A stretch of DNA of 64,000 bases from Hermatobates lingyangjiaoensis (GCA_026182355.1 JAPFBL010000049.1:4795001-4859000); one strand, 5' to 3'; positions 45,833-58,439 are shown, counted from the first letter of the stretch. The notes: a model not told the origin generated them from the letters alone. Numbers and translations are program-made.

Positions 45833-47690
45833 TAGTACAGATAGTGATTGATCCACTTAACAATATATATGTTTAACTACAGCAGTAATAACATGTTTGA
45901 ACAGCGAAAAGATAGATTTTGTGTGACGAAATAACCTCTTACAAGAGAACATGGTTTTTGTTTCAATAGCCATTGGATCTCTTGCATACTTTACCTGACC
46001 TCCATCTACATTGAAATTTTAAGACAAATTTTCCCATTTAAAACTTAAGAATACTCATACTTTATCTGAAAAATGTCAGAAACAACTAACAAAAAATATT
46101 GTTTTAAGATAATTTTTAATTTAAGATGTAGGATAATTACATTTATTATTCTTCAAGGAAAGATTTCAATTTTGAATTATGTTTTACATTTTTGGTCTTT
46201 TGTAGAATTATTATACTGGGAATTTTTTGGCTTCTTAGTATTTGATAGAAATCACTTTTCTTTCCCTTTGTCAAAAATCATATATAGCAATTTACTATTA
46301 GCGAGTGTTATCTTTTTCCTGTGTGCTGTACTCTGTTATAAGGTTGCTCTGAATGCATATTGAGAAAAAATATATTAGTAATTAGCCAGTTTTAAATACT
46401 AAATTAAGACAAAGCCGGCTATTCAGTATAATGTAAAATTTCTATAGCTGGAAGCTTGAAATTTTTAAAATAATAGATATAAACTATTGCACTAGAATAG
46501 TGAAAAAACTTTATATTTGGCAACAAACGTAACTCCTTTTTCTTGTAGAAAGAGTCCATTCCTCATACTTAAATATTATCCAATGATACTATGACTTATA
46601 AACACAAAATAAATTACAACTTATATTAGATTTTGTTCAAGAGTGGAACATATAGATTGATTAAAGCATTCTTTGAGATAAATCCATTATACTATGGAAA
46701 GCAACAAAAATTTATGTTCATTGCCGGTGATTTTTTTTACAAGTAACAATATTATTCTTCTTTTATCTGATGTAAGTCAATAAATTATTTAAATTTTTCA
46801 TTATCCTTCTAAACATAAATTTTATTTCTGTGGAATCACTTAAATTTTTCTGTCAATGTAAACAATGTAAATAAATATCAATAAATTCCACAAGTATAGC
46901 AGGGGTGATTCGTTAGTCTAGAATAAACAATCAGTTTTTATAGTGGTATTGCTCTTTGCCGTAATTAAAAATATGTTATTTTTTTTTATAAATTGTTAAT
47001 TTTCTGTTCAATTGTTTGGAAAATTTTCATGTTTTTTTGATGAGCCGTTTAGCATCAAAAAAATATTTTCTGAAAACTGAAAATGTACTGTAACAGGCCT
47101 TTGGTGAATGCAATTTTGAAAAAAGTTAAGTCAACTCACCTTTCTTGGAATGTTCTATTTTTAGGTATAGTTTCATTTTGATCCGTTAAACAGTATGGCT
47201 TGTATCGCTCTCACAAGCTTTCAGATTGAATTATAAGTCAAAATATTTACATTTTATTGGAAAAAAAAATTTTCTGTAGTTTTAAAAATCCGAATATATT
47301 TTTTGTTTGTTGGTTTTGCAGTCCCAAAGATAACATCAAAATTTCAATACTCTAGAATTAGTAGTTTGTTGTTAGAAGAGAAAAAAATGTTGTTTAAAAA
47401 CAGGTTTTTAGGTTTAAAAACAGGTTTTTAGGTTTAAAAACATCAATGGGACTCATCTACGCTATAAGAACCATTTTTGTGCAAAATATCAACTTCATCC
47501 ATCGAAGATTCTGGACTGTAGCGTGGTAACAAACTTGGAATGCATACTCACCCACCCACAAACACATGCAGACATCATCGAAAAAAATCATAGAACGACT
47601 TCTGGGACCTCAAAACACGTAATTCCGTCAAAATCTCGAAGTCTTTTTTTTCACGATCACTAAACTTTACTTATAGTAAGGTAAAAAAGA
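45833..47690 (+). repeat. R1 repeat copy I, left end missing
   Basis: Begins at GGTAGTACAGATAGTG and runs to the right hairpin ACTTTACTTATAGTAAGGT near 47665-47684. A local tandem duplication of AAACAGGTTTTTAGGTTTAA lies at 47398-47440. The sequence TATAGATTGATTAAAGC near 46650 is the uninterrupted version of the site where the Helitron entered copy G. Confidence 0.8.
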
Positions 47691-47816
47691 GCAATGTTAA
47701 TTTTCCATTTGGACCAAAATTTTGAAATCGAGTTTTCAAGGGATACACGTTTTGAGGTGCGCTGAGTCTAATAAAATAAGTTTTGTAAATTGGCCGGTAG
47801 AGTGTTGTGAGGATAA

Positions 47817-47852
47817 TGGATAGATAGATAGAGATAGAGTGAGAGTGAGAGT

Positions 47853-47933
<81 letters not shown>

Positions 47934-47955
47934 GGTGAGAGTGAGAGTGAGTAGG
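47817..47955. repeat. (GA)n microsatellite
   Basis: GATA then long GAGAGA runs with minor interruptions. A related GA-rich tract is at 48325-48408. Confidence 0.95.
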
Positions 47956-48409
47956 AAATCTCAAAAGCAAAAGGATCTATAATCACCAAATTTCATATAT
48001 AAGTTTTTGCTCTTTTTGAGACTGACCACCAACACCATAATTGAACTTTTTTCAGAGGTGTTTTACATGAAAAAAATCGTTTTTTGATTTGCTAAAAATC
48101 TGTTTACACGTTTTATTATAATATCTTTGATTCTGAGTTTTTAGTTGAGTTAAATAAATATCCGTAGAAATTCTCCTTCCGGGCCAAAGGTTCAAAAATG
48201 TTTTCGATTTGTGATAAATGAACGTTCAAAGGGCTCTTGTTTGCATTGATAGAGAAAGTCAACAAGAGATAGTAATATATGCAAATGTATTTTATTATAT
48301 TTTTTCTAAATCGGTTAAACTGAAAGAGAGAGAGTGAGAGTGAGAGTGAGAGAGAATGTGAGAGAGAGAGTGAGAGTGAGAGTGAGAGAGAATGTGAGAG
48401 AGAGATTAG

Positions 48410-49330
48410 AGAAAGATCATTTGCTTGGAACGTAAGAAATATTAAAATATCATCATCTGATAAAACTGATGAAAACTAGCACTACCCTTACAAATTCGCT
48501 ACTTTTTATAAGGAGGCAAATGAAAGTCATGTGGTACCTCACAGCAGAAGTTTGAAATTTGTGACTGTCTACAAATGGATGAGTGTTCATGTACTTTTTT
48601 GTAAAAAATCTACATATCGTACTCTTCAACACATAATGTCAAATTCCTAATGAATTTGACAAACATAGGTCTTTGTGTGACAAAAAACCTCGTTAGTTTT
48701 TGGTAATGCTGAAGCATGGGAAAGATAAATTAACGTATTTAATGTCAAAAACTTTAACCAACTTTTTTGATTATTCCAAATACATTAAAATAATATTTAT
48801 ATTCCTGGAGGAAATTTAAAAATTTTTTAATATTGGTTGAGAAAATCTTACACAAAAAAGAAGGACTACTAAGTTATATTAGTGCTTACTTCTAGAATTG
48901 TGATGTAACAATGATTACATTTTTGTTACAATTGGGATAGTAAATTTTAACTGATTTTAGCATTAGAATAAACAATTTAATAATTTGATTGTGAATACCT
49001 GGAAAATATGTTTAATTTTAGTAAAATATAGTATGTCCATTAATAGCACAACTTGTATTTTTGATAACAATAATACTTAAAAGTCTCAGAATTAAAATTC
49101 AATTTTTTCATGCAATCCTGAATAGTAAGTTACAGATTTTTAAAGATCATATAACATTTTTTTTAGACATATTTTAGACATTTTTAGACATTTTTTTAAC
49201 ATATTTTGAAATTTTTTTATTTACAGAACTGTATTTATTATAAAAAAGAATTGAGTTAGAAATTAAAATAAAATTGAATATTATTTTTTATAAGAAATCA
49301 AACAACTTATTAAAGAAAAATGTATTTTTT
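48410..49330. other. No gene recognised
   Basis: AT-rich, no repeats shared with the rest of the window seen. Confidence 0.45.
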
Positions 49331-49788
49331 CCAGGTGACCAAACAGATAAATGAATTTCATGTGAGACTCTGAAATGATTAGAATTGGTTATACAATTAA
49401 TATCCAACGATGTTAGACAAGTGCTGCACTCTCAGGAAGTTCGAAGAAGTTGATCATGCGCAGTTAGCACTCACCTGCTCTGCTTGACCAACTCCCCAGT
49501 ATCCGACATTAGTAATTGTGTGATATGTCTTGTGGGAACGTGTGAAGTCGTGGGCATGAACCAAGCTTGATTTAGATCGAACTTATATCTGAGATGCCCA
49601 TCTTCATTCCTTCGTTTGTGTGACCTGTGATTACGTAGTTAAAATTTCATCATGAAGTTTTGAATGTAGTGTTGTGTCTGGGATGGTGGATGTCTTCAAT
49701 TCTGCATCCACCTTAATTTGTATTGGGCAGGATTATATTCTCGACTTTGTTAACAGAGTTCTCTTCAGGTGTTTTAACGCATTTGAAA

Positions 49789-49818
49789 ATGGTTGGTAGA
49801 TCTGTCCCTAACGATAAG
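49789..49818 (+). CDS. Candidate first coding exon (10 codons) of an unidentified gene
   Basis: ATGG in a favourable context (GAAAATGG) opens MVGRSVPNDK and is followed by the strong donor GTAAGA at 49819. The 400 bases upstream (about 49400-49788) are less AT-rich than the neighbourhood and free of recognised repeats, as expected for a promoter and 5' UTR. No second exon was found, so product and reality are open. If real, the gene would point away from the WDR20-like gene. Confidence 0.3.
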
Positions 49819-52800
49819 GTAAGATATTTTTAGTTGTTTTGTTTGTAAATTATTTTTTATTATTTTGTATTTTATATGTTCTACACTATTTACTTCATAA
49901 TAATAAAACATTTGAAAGGTCTCCAAAAGTCTATACGTCCTATGCAGTGCTCTATTAATTTGTTTACAAATTTATTTTTATTCCTTTAGTGTCTTGCAAT
50001 GAATAAGGAAGGTAGTTATTTACTTTCTTCTGGGATGTAGTTTTTGGTTTATGGGATTGAGTAAGCATTATTGTATTGTTCTGTAATGGGTTTTTTGATC
50101 TAATTATTTATATATTTTTATTTTCAGTCAAGGGTAAATTATTTTCAATAATTCATTGCCTGACAATGACAATAAATGGAACGGTATACTTTTTAGCTAT
50201 AAGTAGGTGTAAGTTTATAAATGTACATTGTTTTCCATTACTTTTTTTAAAATTTATTAGTATACAGTAAGGTAAAATAACTTAATGTTTCTAGCAGTTT
50301 CTTTTTTGTGAAAAAGGTAGACAAATTATCCCCTTTTGCCTATTTGGTTAACCGTCAGTTTTTTTTGTTACTTTCTCAGGGTAATTAGTTAGTTATTCAC
50401 TCTACACTTTGTTATAGAAATTAACTATTTTCAAGAGTCAGACATTTCAGAGTGAAGTAATTAAAGTATGTCAGAATTTAATCAGATCCATTTTTTTTAT
50501 GAAATCTTGACTTAGATAAATAATATGTATTAAAAAGAGAAAAACACACTTATGAAAACAAAACAGTTTACTCACTTTTAATATTTAGACTCTGCTAATG
50601 GTTATCGTTAAGAGAGGAAGTGTACCGTCAGACGAAGATAGTTAACTCATGTATATAATAAACTTTAGAGATATATGTATATGCAAAAGTGTCGTAATAA
50701 ACACACGTGACTCAATAATCAAGGAAATTACCTGTAAAAGTAGTAAAAGGAATGGAAAAAGAAAGTTCTCAGTGCTTTCGAGTACTATCCCGTTTTCAAA
50801 AAAAAGCATAAGTGCATATGTCAGAATAAAAGAACTATGTCATAAAAACATATAAAATGATATATGTAGTTAAGTCTATTTTTGTAAGTTAATATGACCT
50901 ATTATAAGTTTTTATGTGTAATATATCTTATTAATGTATAAGATGTGTTATACATGCAGTTAATTTTGTCTTGTATGTTTATATTACTTGTAAATTTACT
51001 GAGAAAATGTACGAGACTACTTATTTTTCAGCAAGTGGTGTGTTATTGTCACATGTCCATAATTATGTTCCCAGAGTATTTTTCTTTGTTTATAAATTGT
51101 TGTCATTTCTTACTCTGACCCGATTTTGACTAATTGGAAGTATTGAAGGTAATATTGTTGAGTAACGATTTTAGTTTGAATTTTGATTCCAGCTTATTGT
51201 GGTATGTCAGCTGGTAATACAAAAAGAAAACAAACTAATAAGTGATGGTTATTCCAATGAATTTAACTTACTACTAATTTGTGCAAATATTCATATTGTG
51301 CAAAAATTTCATTAATTGTAATATTTCTGGTGTGAAAATATTGTGCTAATGCGTGAAGATATGATTATGTATTGCTGCTTTATGTGTCAGGATAATAATT
51401 ACTTTTTTTTACCTGTCACTGAATAATGAATTAATTAGTTAACAATGTTTATATTTTAAAATTGCACTGGGGTATGTTTTTTTTTTAATAGAATAATTTG
51501 TCTTATTTGAGTCAACTGCATTCAAAGGAAGGAGACACCCAACTGAATAGGAAAAACAAGCTATAATATTTTTGATCAGCAGTGCTTCATTCTGAGCATT
51601 TAGTGTCAACAAATAGTATTGCCAATTTTTAAGTAGTGAAAGTATAATCACACTGAATACTTATTTACAACGCTTCTCGTTGATTAAATTTTCCTCAGCC
51701 CTACAATAAATCTATGTTTCAGTAAGACTTTCTTTTCCACATGTTACTCAACATACATATGTCTACTAAATTTGAAGAGGAGGGCACTTAGGTAAATGTC
51801 AACAATTGCTTTTCAGCTGTTTAGCTTAAGAGAAATATCAATGTGTTCAATACGTTTGGGAGTGATATGGCTTTAGCTAGAGAAAAATCACCTTCGTTGT
51901 CAGATTCTCTTCCATTGTTCCCCAAAATGTTTTTGATATTGTCCCCTGAATTTTTTGCAGGTGGTAACATATCTCAAGAGCTTTAAAATTTCCGACTTTT
52001 GTCTTAGAAAAAACATATGACTAAATTTGGTGAAATGATTTTTAAAGACATGGAAGTAGCGAAACTGTCACAAGGATTTATCAAATGGTCCACATAACAT
52101 TTATCCGCTGAAATGAGGGCTTCAGGTTTTGTATCCTGTCTTCCGCTCGTGCATTACTATAAATGCTTGCTTTACATGACTAGTTGTTTTCTTTTGACAT
52201 TAACACCTACTGCGTTTACCCTCATACCATCCACGTTCATGATGTGTTTGCCGGATTAGGTAATTAGTGGTAAATATGTTTACATCAGTGGATTGTTTGG
52301 AATAGCACTAGTATATACATCCGTGTGCAACGAAGTACCGTATTGTTTCTGAAGTTCAGTCAACAATTCTTTGTAGTAGATTAAAATCTCTTTCTTCCTT
52401 TTTTTATTTCTAGTACTGTAAACATATTTTTACTGATTCTTTGGACATACCTAACATCTTTTAACTCTTTAAATTGTTTCTAGCCATGTGCTGTGGTTAC
52501 AATTTCTAAAATGTCATTTCTATGGTGGGTAATACTTCTCCACTTGCGATAATTTCATGAGGAGATTCAAATGATTTACTTTGAAACACCATGATCATTA
52601 AACAATTCATACAGTTTTTTTCACTCGGAAATGTTACTGTATAAAACTAGTTAAGTCATATTGACTGTAGTTCCATCTTTTCTTTCAAATTTTGTCTTCT
52701 GTCCTTGCTCCCTGGAATACCAGCTGATATCCATTTTGGACATATTTTATCCTGTAACTATTTTGATGATAATAGCTTGAAGTATCAGGGTGATAATTCA

Positions 52801-53288
52801 AAAGGAATTTGATTTTAAAGTTTTACATCGACTAGTTACTTTCACCACTTAGCGGTTTAATTTTAGGCTAGGTTAATTTTACTTGCTGACTAATATTTAA
52901 ATATTCACAGTTTTCCTTAATCTGGTGAAGTTCCTCCAAGAACTTTAGAATTATAGTTCACAGTGCTATTTTGGACTGAAAGACTGTTAATTAAACTATT
53001 AACAGTATTTGTTGTATTGAAACCGATTGCTTTTAGAGTAAGCATACAATTAAATTTAATTAAGGAATTACAACCAAAAAGGAAAAACAATCATATAATG
53101 TTTTAATCAGCACTTGTTCATTCTAAAAAAGTAATGTCAATAGCAGTAGTTCTAATTTATAGATAGTGAATATATAATCACACTGAATACTTATTTTTAA
53201 CAGTTTTCCTTTTTACTTCATTTAATTAAGGGTTCGTATTATACATTTTATGTTATTACCTGTGATTGGCATGGACAATTCATATTTA
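49819..53288. other. Largely unique AT-rich DNA
   Basis: No coding exon recognised. A diverged direct repeat of about 150 bp joins 51537-51685 and 53071-53215 (TCACACTGAATACTTATTT in both). It could be intron of a plus-strand gene starting at 49789. Confidence 0.4.
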
Positions 53289-53481
53289 TCTATATACTTA
53301 TAAAACTCTGATGTTCGCGTTTAAATATTTTCACCCGCTCCAACTTGAATAAAATATTAGAAATTCTGTGGGAATAGAACCCACACCCTTGGCCTTGGAT
53401 GTCCAGCGGGCTACCGACTGCGCCACGGGGACTTTTGTAAAATAAGCTTCGAAAACCGTCAAAGACGAGCATGTTTGCTAG
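53289..53481 (+). mobile_element. 193-bp mini-Helitron carrying an antisense tRNA-like sequence
   Basis: Begins TCTATATACTTATAAAACTC after A. It ends CGTCAAAGACG, ten bases, CTAG (53478-53481) before T, matching the ends of the 31343-32719 Helitron. The interior is not Helitron coding sequence but a tRNA-derived segment on the opposite strand. Confidence 0.85.
53364..53434 (-). ncRNA. tRNA-derived (SINE-like) segment inside the mini-Helitron
   Basis: On the minus strand TGGCGCAGTCGG matches the pol III A box and GGTTCTATTCC the B box at the right spacing. The T arm GTGGG-TTCTATT-CCCAC is perfect. The acceptor stem does not pair (the 3' side is AGAATTT) and the anticodon arm is irregular, so this is not a functional tRNA gene but a tRNA pseudogene or SINE head. 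Confidence 0.6.
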
Positions 53482-54400
53482 TTGTTTTTAAAATTATCGC
53501 GTAAAATTATAACGAGTAGTGTAGTTATATCTACATTTTACTTTTCAATGTATTGGTTTCCTGTAGGACTATTCGAAATAATGGATTTTAAATATGTACC
53601 TTGATTTTCCGATTGTTGTTTTCACAACTAATGTTCTTTTGTTGTTCTCAAAACTTCTTTATATATATTAAAAAGAAAAAAAATAATAACCCCCTCTATC
53701 CTTAGAAGTGCATAAAGGTTGAATACATCTCAAAGCCACAACTGCTTTGTTATGGTTCTGGTAGATACCTTCCCACTGGCATACACATTAATTAATACTC
53801 ATGATACACTTTTGACAGCTTCAACAAAGGCCCATGTTTAATTTTTTTACTTGTGTGTTCTTATTGTAGCATAGTGTGTTGATAATAGTTAATAGTTAAT
53901 TATTGTATTTATTTTGTTTTTGCTTATTTTATTTAACCAAAACTTTTTTGATGTATAGTATATTTTTTTCTTCCCTCTCTGGACATTTTCCTGTTATTAT
54001 AATAAAAAAAAGTAATCAGGTGTTTACAGATAAATAAAAGTACAGTATAAGGGAATTTGTTGGACTTAACATCTTCGTGAAAGCAAAAAAAGGTCTCATA
54101 GCAGCTCCGAAAAGGAGTTATTATTTATATATAGTTTATAAATATATCCTTGTTGCCTTTTTAAATTATTGGGAAATTGCTTATGCGTTTGGACTGAAGT
54201 GGGGATGCCGAGGAGGATTAGAACACAGGAGGACAGTCAACTTCCTTGCTATAACCTTCATTCCTGGTCTTCTAAGTTGAAATCCCTTATAAAAAATAGT
54301 TGAGGAGATTTTTGTTTACCTTTAAGAACGGTATAGAAAGATAGGTCTTTCGTGATGATACATAAAAATGATGCACGTTATTTCATTGAGTTGATGCAAG
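53482..54400. other. No gene recognised
   Basis: 54195-54245 carries a B-box-like GTGTTCTAATCC on the minus strand without a clear A box. Nothing else recognised. Confidence 0.35.
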
Positions 54401-54404
54401 GAGT

Positions 54405-54497
54405 TAGAATGAGGTGAATTGGGATTAGTACTGCCTCAGGTCCTGGAAATCTAACGGCAGAGGAGTACTACCAATGAGCTAGGGATGGGTATAAACA
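54405..54497 (-). repeat. Possible tRNA-derived SINE relic
   Basis: Minus strand TAGCTCATTGGTAG fits the pol III A box. About 40 bases on, GTACTAATCCC is a weak B box. The overall layout resembles a tRNA head, but the fold is poor. Confidence 0.35.
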
Positions 54498-54529
54498 CAT
54501 TCAACAAAATAATGTTCAGAGGTTTTAAT

Positions 54530-56090
54530 CTGATCCAGATAAAACCTGTAATCCTCATCTGGTAGGTTTAGTTTGTGTAACTGGCAATTAAGGAAGGATT
54601 GACCTTAAGCACCATTTGCGTATTTCTTTAAAATTTACTCTACGAAAAAATTGTGTCACAAGCACTTCGGCAAAAAGTCGTGTTTTTTTTCTCCCAGCGC
54701 TTTAGAAATTCTTCTCTTCCCAGCACTTTAGAAACACCTATCCAAAGACTAATTTTTGATCAGTCAATGTCCCAGTCTGAAGTACTTTCTCAAACGGTGG
54801 AAAGTAAGCTTCCAGTCTAAGTGGTCATTTATGACCATGACTATTGCAAGTTCCTTTGAAAGATTAAAGATGTCTTTCAGTGTCAATGTGTCTTGCAACA
54901 TATAGGCCACTGATATGTGGGTCTATTAGGTTTTAAACATTGATTTTGGGTTAAAAAACCAGTTTCTACGGAAGAATCTTTTGTAGTAGTTTATTGCTTT
55001 TGTGGTCAATATATAAGTAAATATATTTGTTACATGGCTCTACAAGTTTAATCTGTCTTCCAGGTGAACTCTAAGATATTTTTATTAATTTCAGAATTCT
55101 TAAAAGTGTTTTGACTGGGTTTATTTTCATGCCTCCTCCTTTATCTATCTTTAAACAATCTGGAAAGCACTTCGCATAGGTTGAAGAACAGTACTATCAT
55201 GTTTCCCTCAGGTTGTAATAATGAGGTCACTGCATATCCTCGAGTATCAAAATCTTTATCATTCAGTTTATTCAATAGGATTAGTCACCATTAATGACCA
55301 CCGTAAATCCCCCCCCCCCCCCCTCCCTGACAACAGCTTTTAGTTGCCCCCAGATTCTTATTGTGGTGATTCCTTTACTTATACTCATTATTCTGTGTTT
55401 TAATCATTCTACAGTTGCGAGATTAAAGTCTATTTACTAAACTTTTTTCAATGTATTAGAAGAACGTATGGTCAAAAGCGCCCTCTGTATCCAAAAAGCA
55501 GTCCAGTATAATTTATTTAAAATTAAAGTACTAATTTAATATTACTCATTTTGTCTACTGAACTTATGAGTGAAGATTCTGTTCAGTTGCCATCCTCGTA
55601 TGCACGTTGTACCTTATGAATTGGCTTGTTAATTAACAACTTCTCTTTAATATCTTAAATGTGACTTCTTCTATTACCATACTTTTAACAGCAAATATGT
55701 TAAGCTTATAGGTCTATGTGATTTAGGTTTCTCATGAGCTGTAAAATCTATCTTTAAACCTCCCGAAATGGAATTGGAATATAGTCGAATTCAAGATATA
55801 TAAGGGTTGATAATAATAAGTATTGGGACTAAATTTAAAAAACCCCTTTCAAACAGAAGTGTAACTATCCCATCTGTTCCACTTAGGCATTTGGAAGTAT
55901 AAAAACTGTCGGCAGTGCAAATATTTCGTTAATTCTGAAGATGTTCCCAGATACTTCATATCTTTCGAGAGTAAAGTATTATACTTATTTCTTCCAAACT
56001 CCTTTTTTAAGGTTTTCACATTTCCTCTCCTCGTGACGGCGTTTCGTTGAAATATTGAAGTGCATTCCTGAATATTTGTCTAACTTTTGT
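54530..56090. other. Unclassified; diverged repeat shared with 60480-61080
   Basis: 54700-54990 aligns by eye with 60500-60780 (AATTTTTGATCAGTCAATGT vs GATTTTTGACCTATCAGTAT; GCAACATATAGGC in both). Probably an old retroelement on the minus strand, but no domain could be read with confidence. Poly-C run at 55306-55322. Confidence 0.35.
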
Positions 56091-56115
56091 TTTATTATAT
56101 ATTTATATATATATA

Positions 56116-56412
56116 TACACAATTAAAAGAAACGGTCCAGCGGACTTTTTTACAATAAAATAAAAAACGAAGGAAACACACAGAAAGACACAGACATAAC
56201 TCACATCGATATTTCGACAATCGTCGTCATCAGGAGGTGCGAAGAGCGAAGAGCGAAGAGTCCCGCAGGAAGACAGGGCAGTACCGCCCTGTCTTCCTGC
56301 GGGACTCTTCGCTCTTCGCTCTTCGCACCTCCTGATGACGACGATTGTCGAAATATCGATGTGAGTTATGTCTGTGTCTTTCTGTGTGTTTCCTTCGTTT
56401 TTTATTTTATTA
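56116..56412. repeat. Long palindrome of Penelope-like 3' ends (family 3)
   Basis: Arms 56148-56282 and 56284-56410 are near-exact reverse complements. Each carries CCTGATGACGACGATTGTCG, AAATATCGATGTGAG. The left arm continues outward to AAACGGTCCAGCGGAC (56130-56145), the reversed GTCC/GGACCGTTT hairpin, and both sides end in (TA)n. A third, partial minus copy lies at 56500-56548. Confidence 0.85.
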
Positions 56413-56547
56413 TATATATATATATATAATAAAATAAAACTTTTTTATTTATTAAGTATAAATATATGTGTGTTTATAAATTTATTAAAAGTATATATGT
56501 GTGACATAACTCACATCGATATTTCGACAATCGTCGTCATCAGGAGA

Positions 56548-56549
<2 letters not shown>

Positions 56550-56592
<43 letters not shown>

Positions 56593-57297
56593 ATATACAA
56601 CAAAGACTCACTTTTAATATTTCGACCGTAATGGCGGTCGTCCTCAGGAGAAGAAGTGAATTGACGGAGGGACGACAGTCAACTGAAGAACTCACTGGGT
56701 GAGGGCTAAAGCAGTGCTGCCGCAAAGGAGACAAATAAAAAAGGAACTAGGAAGTCGAGAGCAAAAATAAAAAAAAAATGTTTTTGAAAGGTAGAAAAAG
56801 GTTAAGAAAAGAAAAAATAAAGAAAATATATAGAACAATTAAAAATAAAAAAAAAATAAAAAAATAAATAAATAAATAAAAAAAAAATTAAAAAATAAAT
56901 AAATAACGATTTAAATTCAAGCCAGGTTTCGAGCGTGCCCCTAGGAGCCAAATGTGGGCTTCCTCAGAAGCTTTTAAAGTAACTTGTCTGTTATCACTGG
57001 GGACTTGTTTTTCTTTTCTTAACCTTTTTCTACCTTTCAAAAACTTTTTTTTTTTATTTTTGCTCTCGACTTCCTAGTTCCTTTTTTATTTGTCTCCTTT
57101 GCGGCAGCACTGCTTTAGCCCTCACCCAGTGAGTTCTTCAGTTGACTGTCGTCCCTCCGTCAATTCACTTCTTCTCCTGAGGACGACCGCCATTACGGTC
57201 GAAATATTGAAAAGTGAGTCTTTGTTGTGTTTCTGTTTTTGTGTCACTGCTTATTTTAATTGTTATTTGTCCTGCCGGACCGTTTTTCGTTTATCAT

Positions 57298-57345
<48 letters not shown>
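56550..57345. repeat. Inverted Penelope-like 3' ends (family 4) with a coding end in the spacer
   Basis: Minus arm 56597-56790 and plus arm 57018-57230 are reverse complements. Between them, the minus strand at 56985-56925 encodes ASEEAHIWLLGARSKPGLNL-type residues, the C-terminal end of PLE proteins in this window. The plus arm carries CTGAGGA, stem GACCG/CGGTC, GAAA, then GTGAGTC, and ends with GTCCTGCCGGACCGTTT at 57269-57285 and (TA)n at 57300-57345. Confidence 0.75.
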
Positions 57346-57346
<1 letters not shown>

Positions 57347-57431
57347 TTTCCGATTTTTAAGTGATTTTATATATATATACATCATGATTTGTTTTCTTGA
57401 CCCAATATGATTTATATGATGTAATTTTTTT

Positions 57432-57928
57432 AGGGTTGAGGTCTAATGATTTTAAACTAGTCCTTTTGTCGACGTTTCGACATATATTTATGTCATCTTC
57501 AGGGCTACAACATGATTGTTTTACAATTAGCACTACTATTACTACTATTTGGTTATTTATTACATTTTAATATGTACAGTAACAGAGAGGAATTCCTTAA
57601 TTAAGGTATGCTGCAGCGTAAACAGATTTCCAAGGTAATCAAATAGTGATCTCTATACTGATGAAATAATTGTAAAAGCAATAGAATAATTATAACAATA
57701 TCGTAATGTCAATATAAAAAAAAAATCCATAGTCGAAATAACTGATTTATCAATAAATTCCTCTCTGTTACTGTATATATTAAAATGTAATAAATAACCA
57801 AATAGTAGTAATAGTAGTGCTAATTGTAAAGCAATCATGTTGTAGCCATGAAGATGACATAAATATATGTCGAAACGTCGGCAAAGGGACTAGTTTAAAA
57901 TCATTAGACCTCAACCCTCAAAAAATTA

Positions 57929-57990
<62 letters not shown>
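57432..57990. repeat. Inverted Penelope-like termini (family 9), hammerhead-like, around a 150-bp spacer
   Basis: Arms 57432-57596 (minus) and 57755-57925 (plus) match over about 165 bp. (TA)n from 57937. Confidence 0.75.
57468..57505 (-). ncRNA. Hammerhead-like motif (family 9)
   Basis: Minus strand: GCC, CTGAAGA, extra T, stem II GACAT/ATGTC, GAAA, then ACGT as a two-pair loop-less stem III, and C at the predicted cleavage site (GAAACGTC). In the plus-strand sister at 57845-57882, the stem I partner GGC pairs with GCC, but the C of CTGAAGA is lost there. The GAAACGTC end resembles described PLE hammerheads most closely. Confidence 0.5.
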
Positions 57991-57992
<2 letters not shown>

Positions 57993-58200
57993 TAGTGAAG
58001 GTTGGTAGGAATCCTTCTTGCAAACAAATTTCTAAAAATTTTATGCCAATTTCATGCTTGGTTACCTTTTTTGAGAATTTCTCTAATGTCCTACAGGCTC
58101 TTCTCAGTTCCTCGGGGAATAAAAAAATCAACTGGCCCAAACTTTCCTTTTCATAACTACTCATTTTAACACTATTTATATCTAACACTATTTAAGAACT
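57988..58200 (-). pseudogene. Unidentified fragment, probably retroelement N-terminal region
   Basis: Minus-strand frame of 66 codons (…LRRACRTLEKFSKKVTKHEI, GIKFLEICLQEGFLPTFTN) runs into (TA)n. A second copy sits at 62070-62290 inside a TIR element. The wording resembles the region before the RT domain of Penelope-like proteins, but I am not certain. Confidence 0.4.
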
Positions 58201-58439
58201 AACTAAATATTATTTTCAATAAAGCAAAGACATTTTTCGGTCTCGTAGACCATCTGCTGCTGTTGTAAGCTAAGCTTACAACTAAAGTATAGGGTGTATT
58301 ACAATGTAATGTCACATTGTGTGAGAGTCAATGCACAAACTGAACTGTTCCTGGTTGGGGTTGAGACATCTGTTGGGTGGTTGATGAGAGAGGTGGGGTG
58401 GTTTCAGGTATGCAGTGGGTCATGCCCTGCAGTGCCTCG

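Noticed and set aside
47671..47989. Ser/Leu-rich open frames on the minus strand
   Set aside because: They are translations of the (GA)n microsatellite.
50076..51651. Three frames of 64-70 codons
   Set aside because: AT-rich, no domain, no splice or codon evidence.
53364..53434. Functional tRNA gene
   Set aside because: Acceptor stem does not pair and the anticodon arm is irregular.
53290..53472. 60-codon minus-strand frame
   Set aside because: It is the translation of the tRNA-like cargo and Helitron ends.
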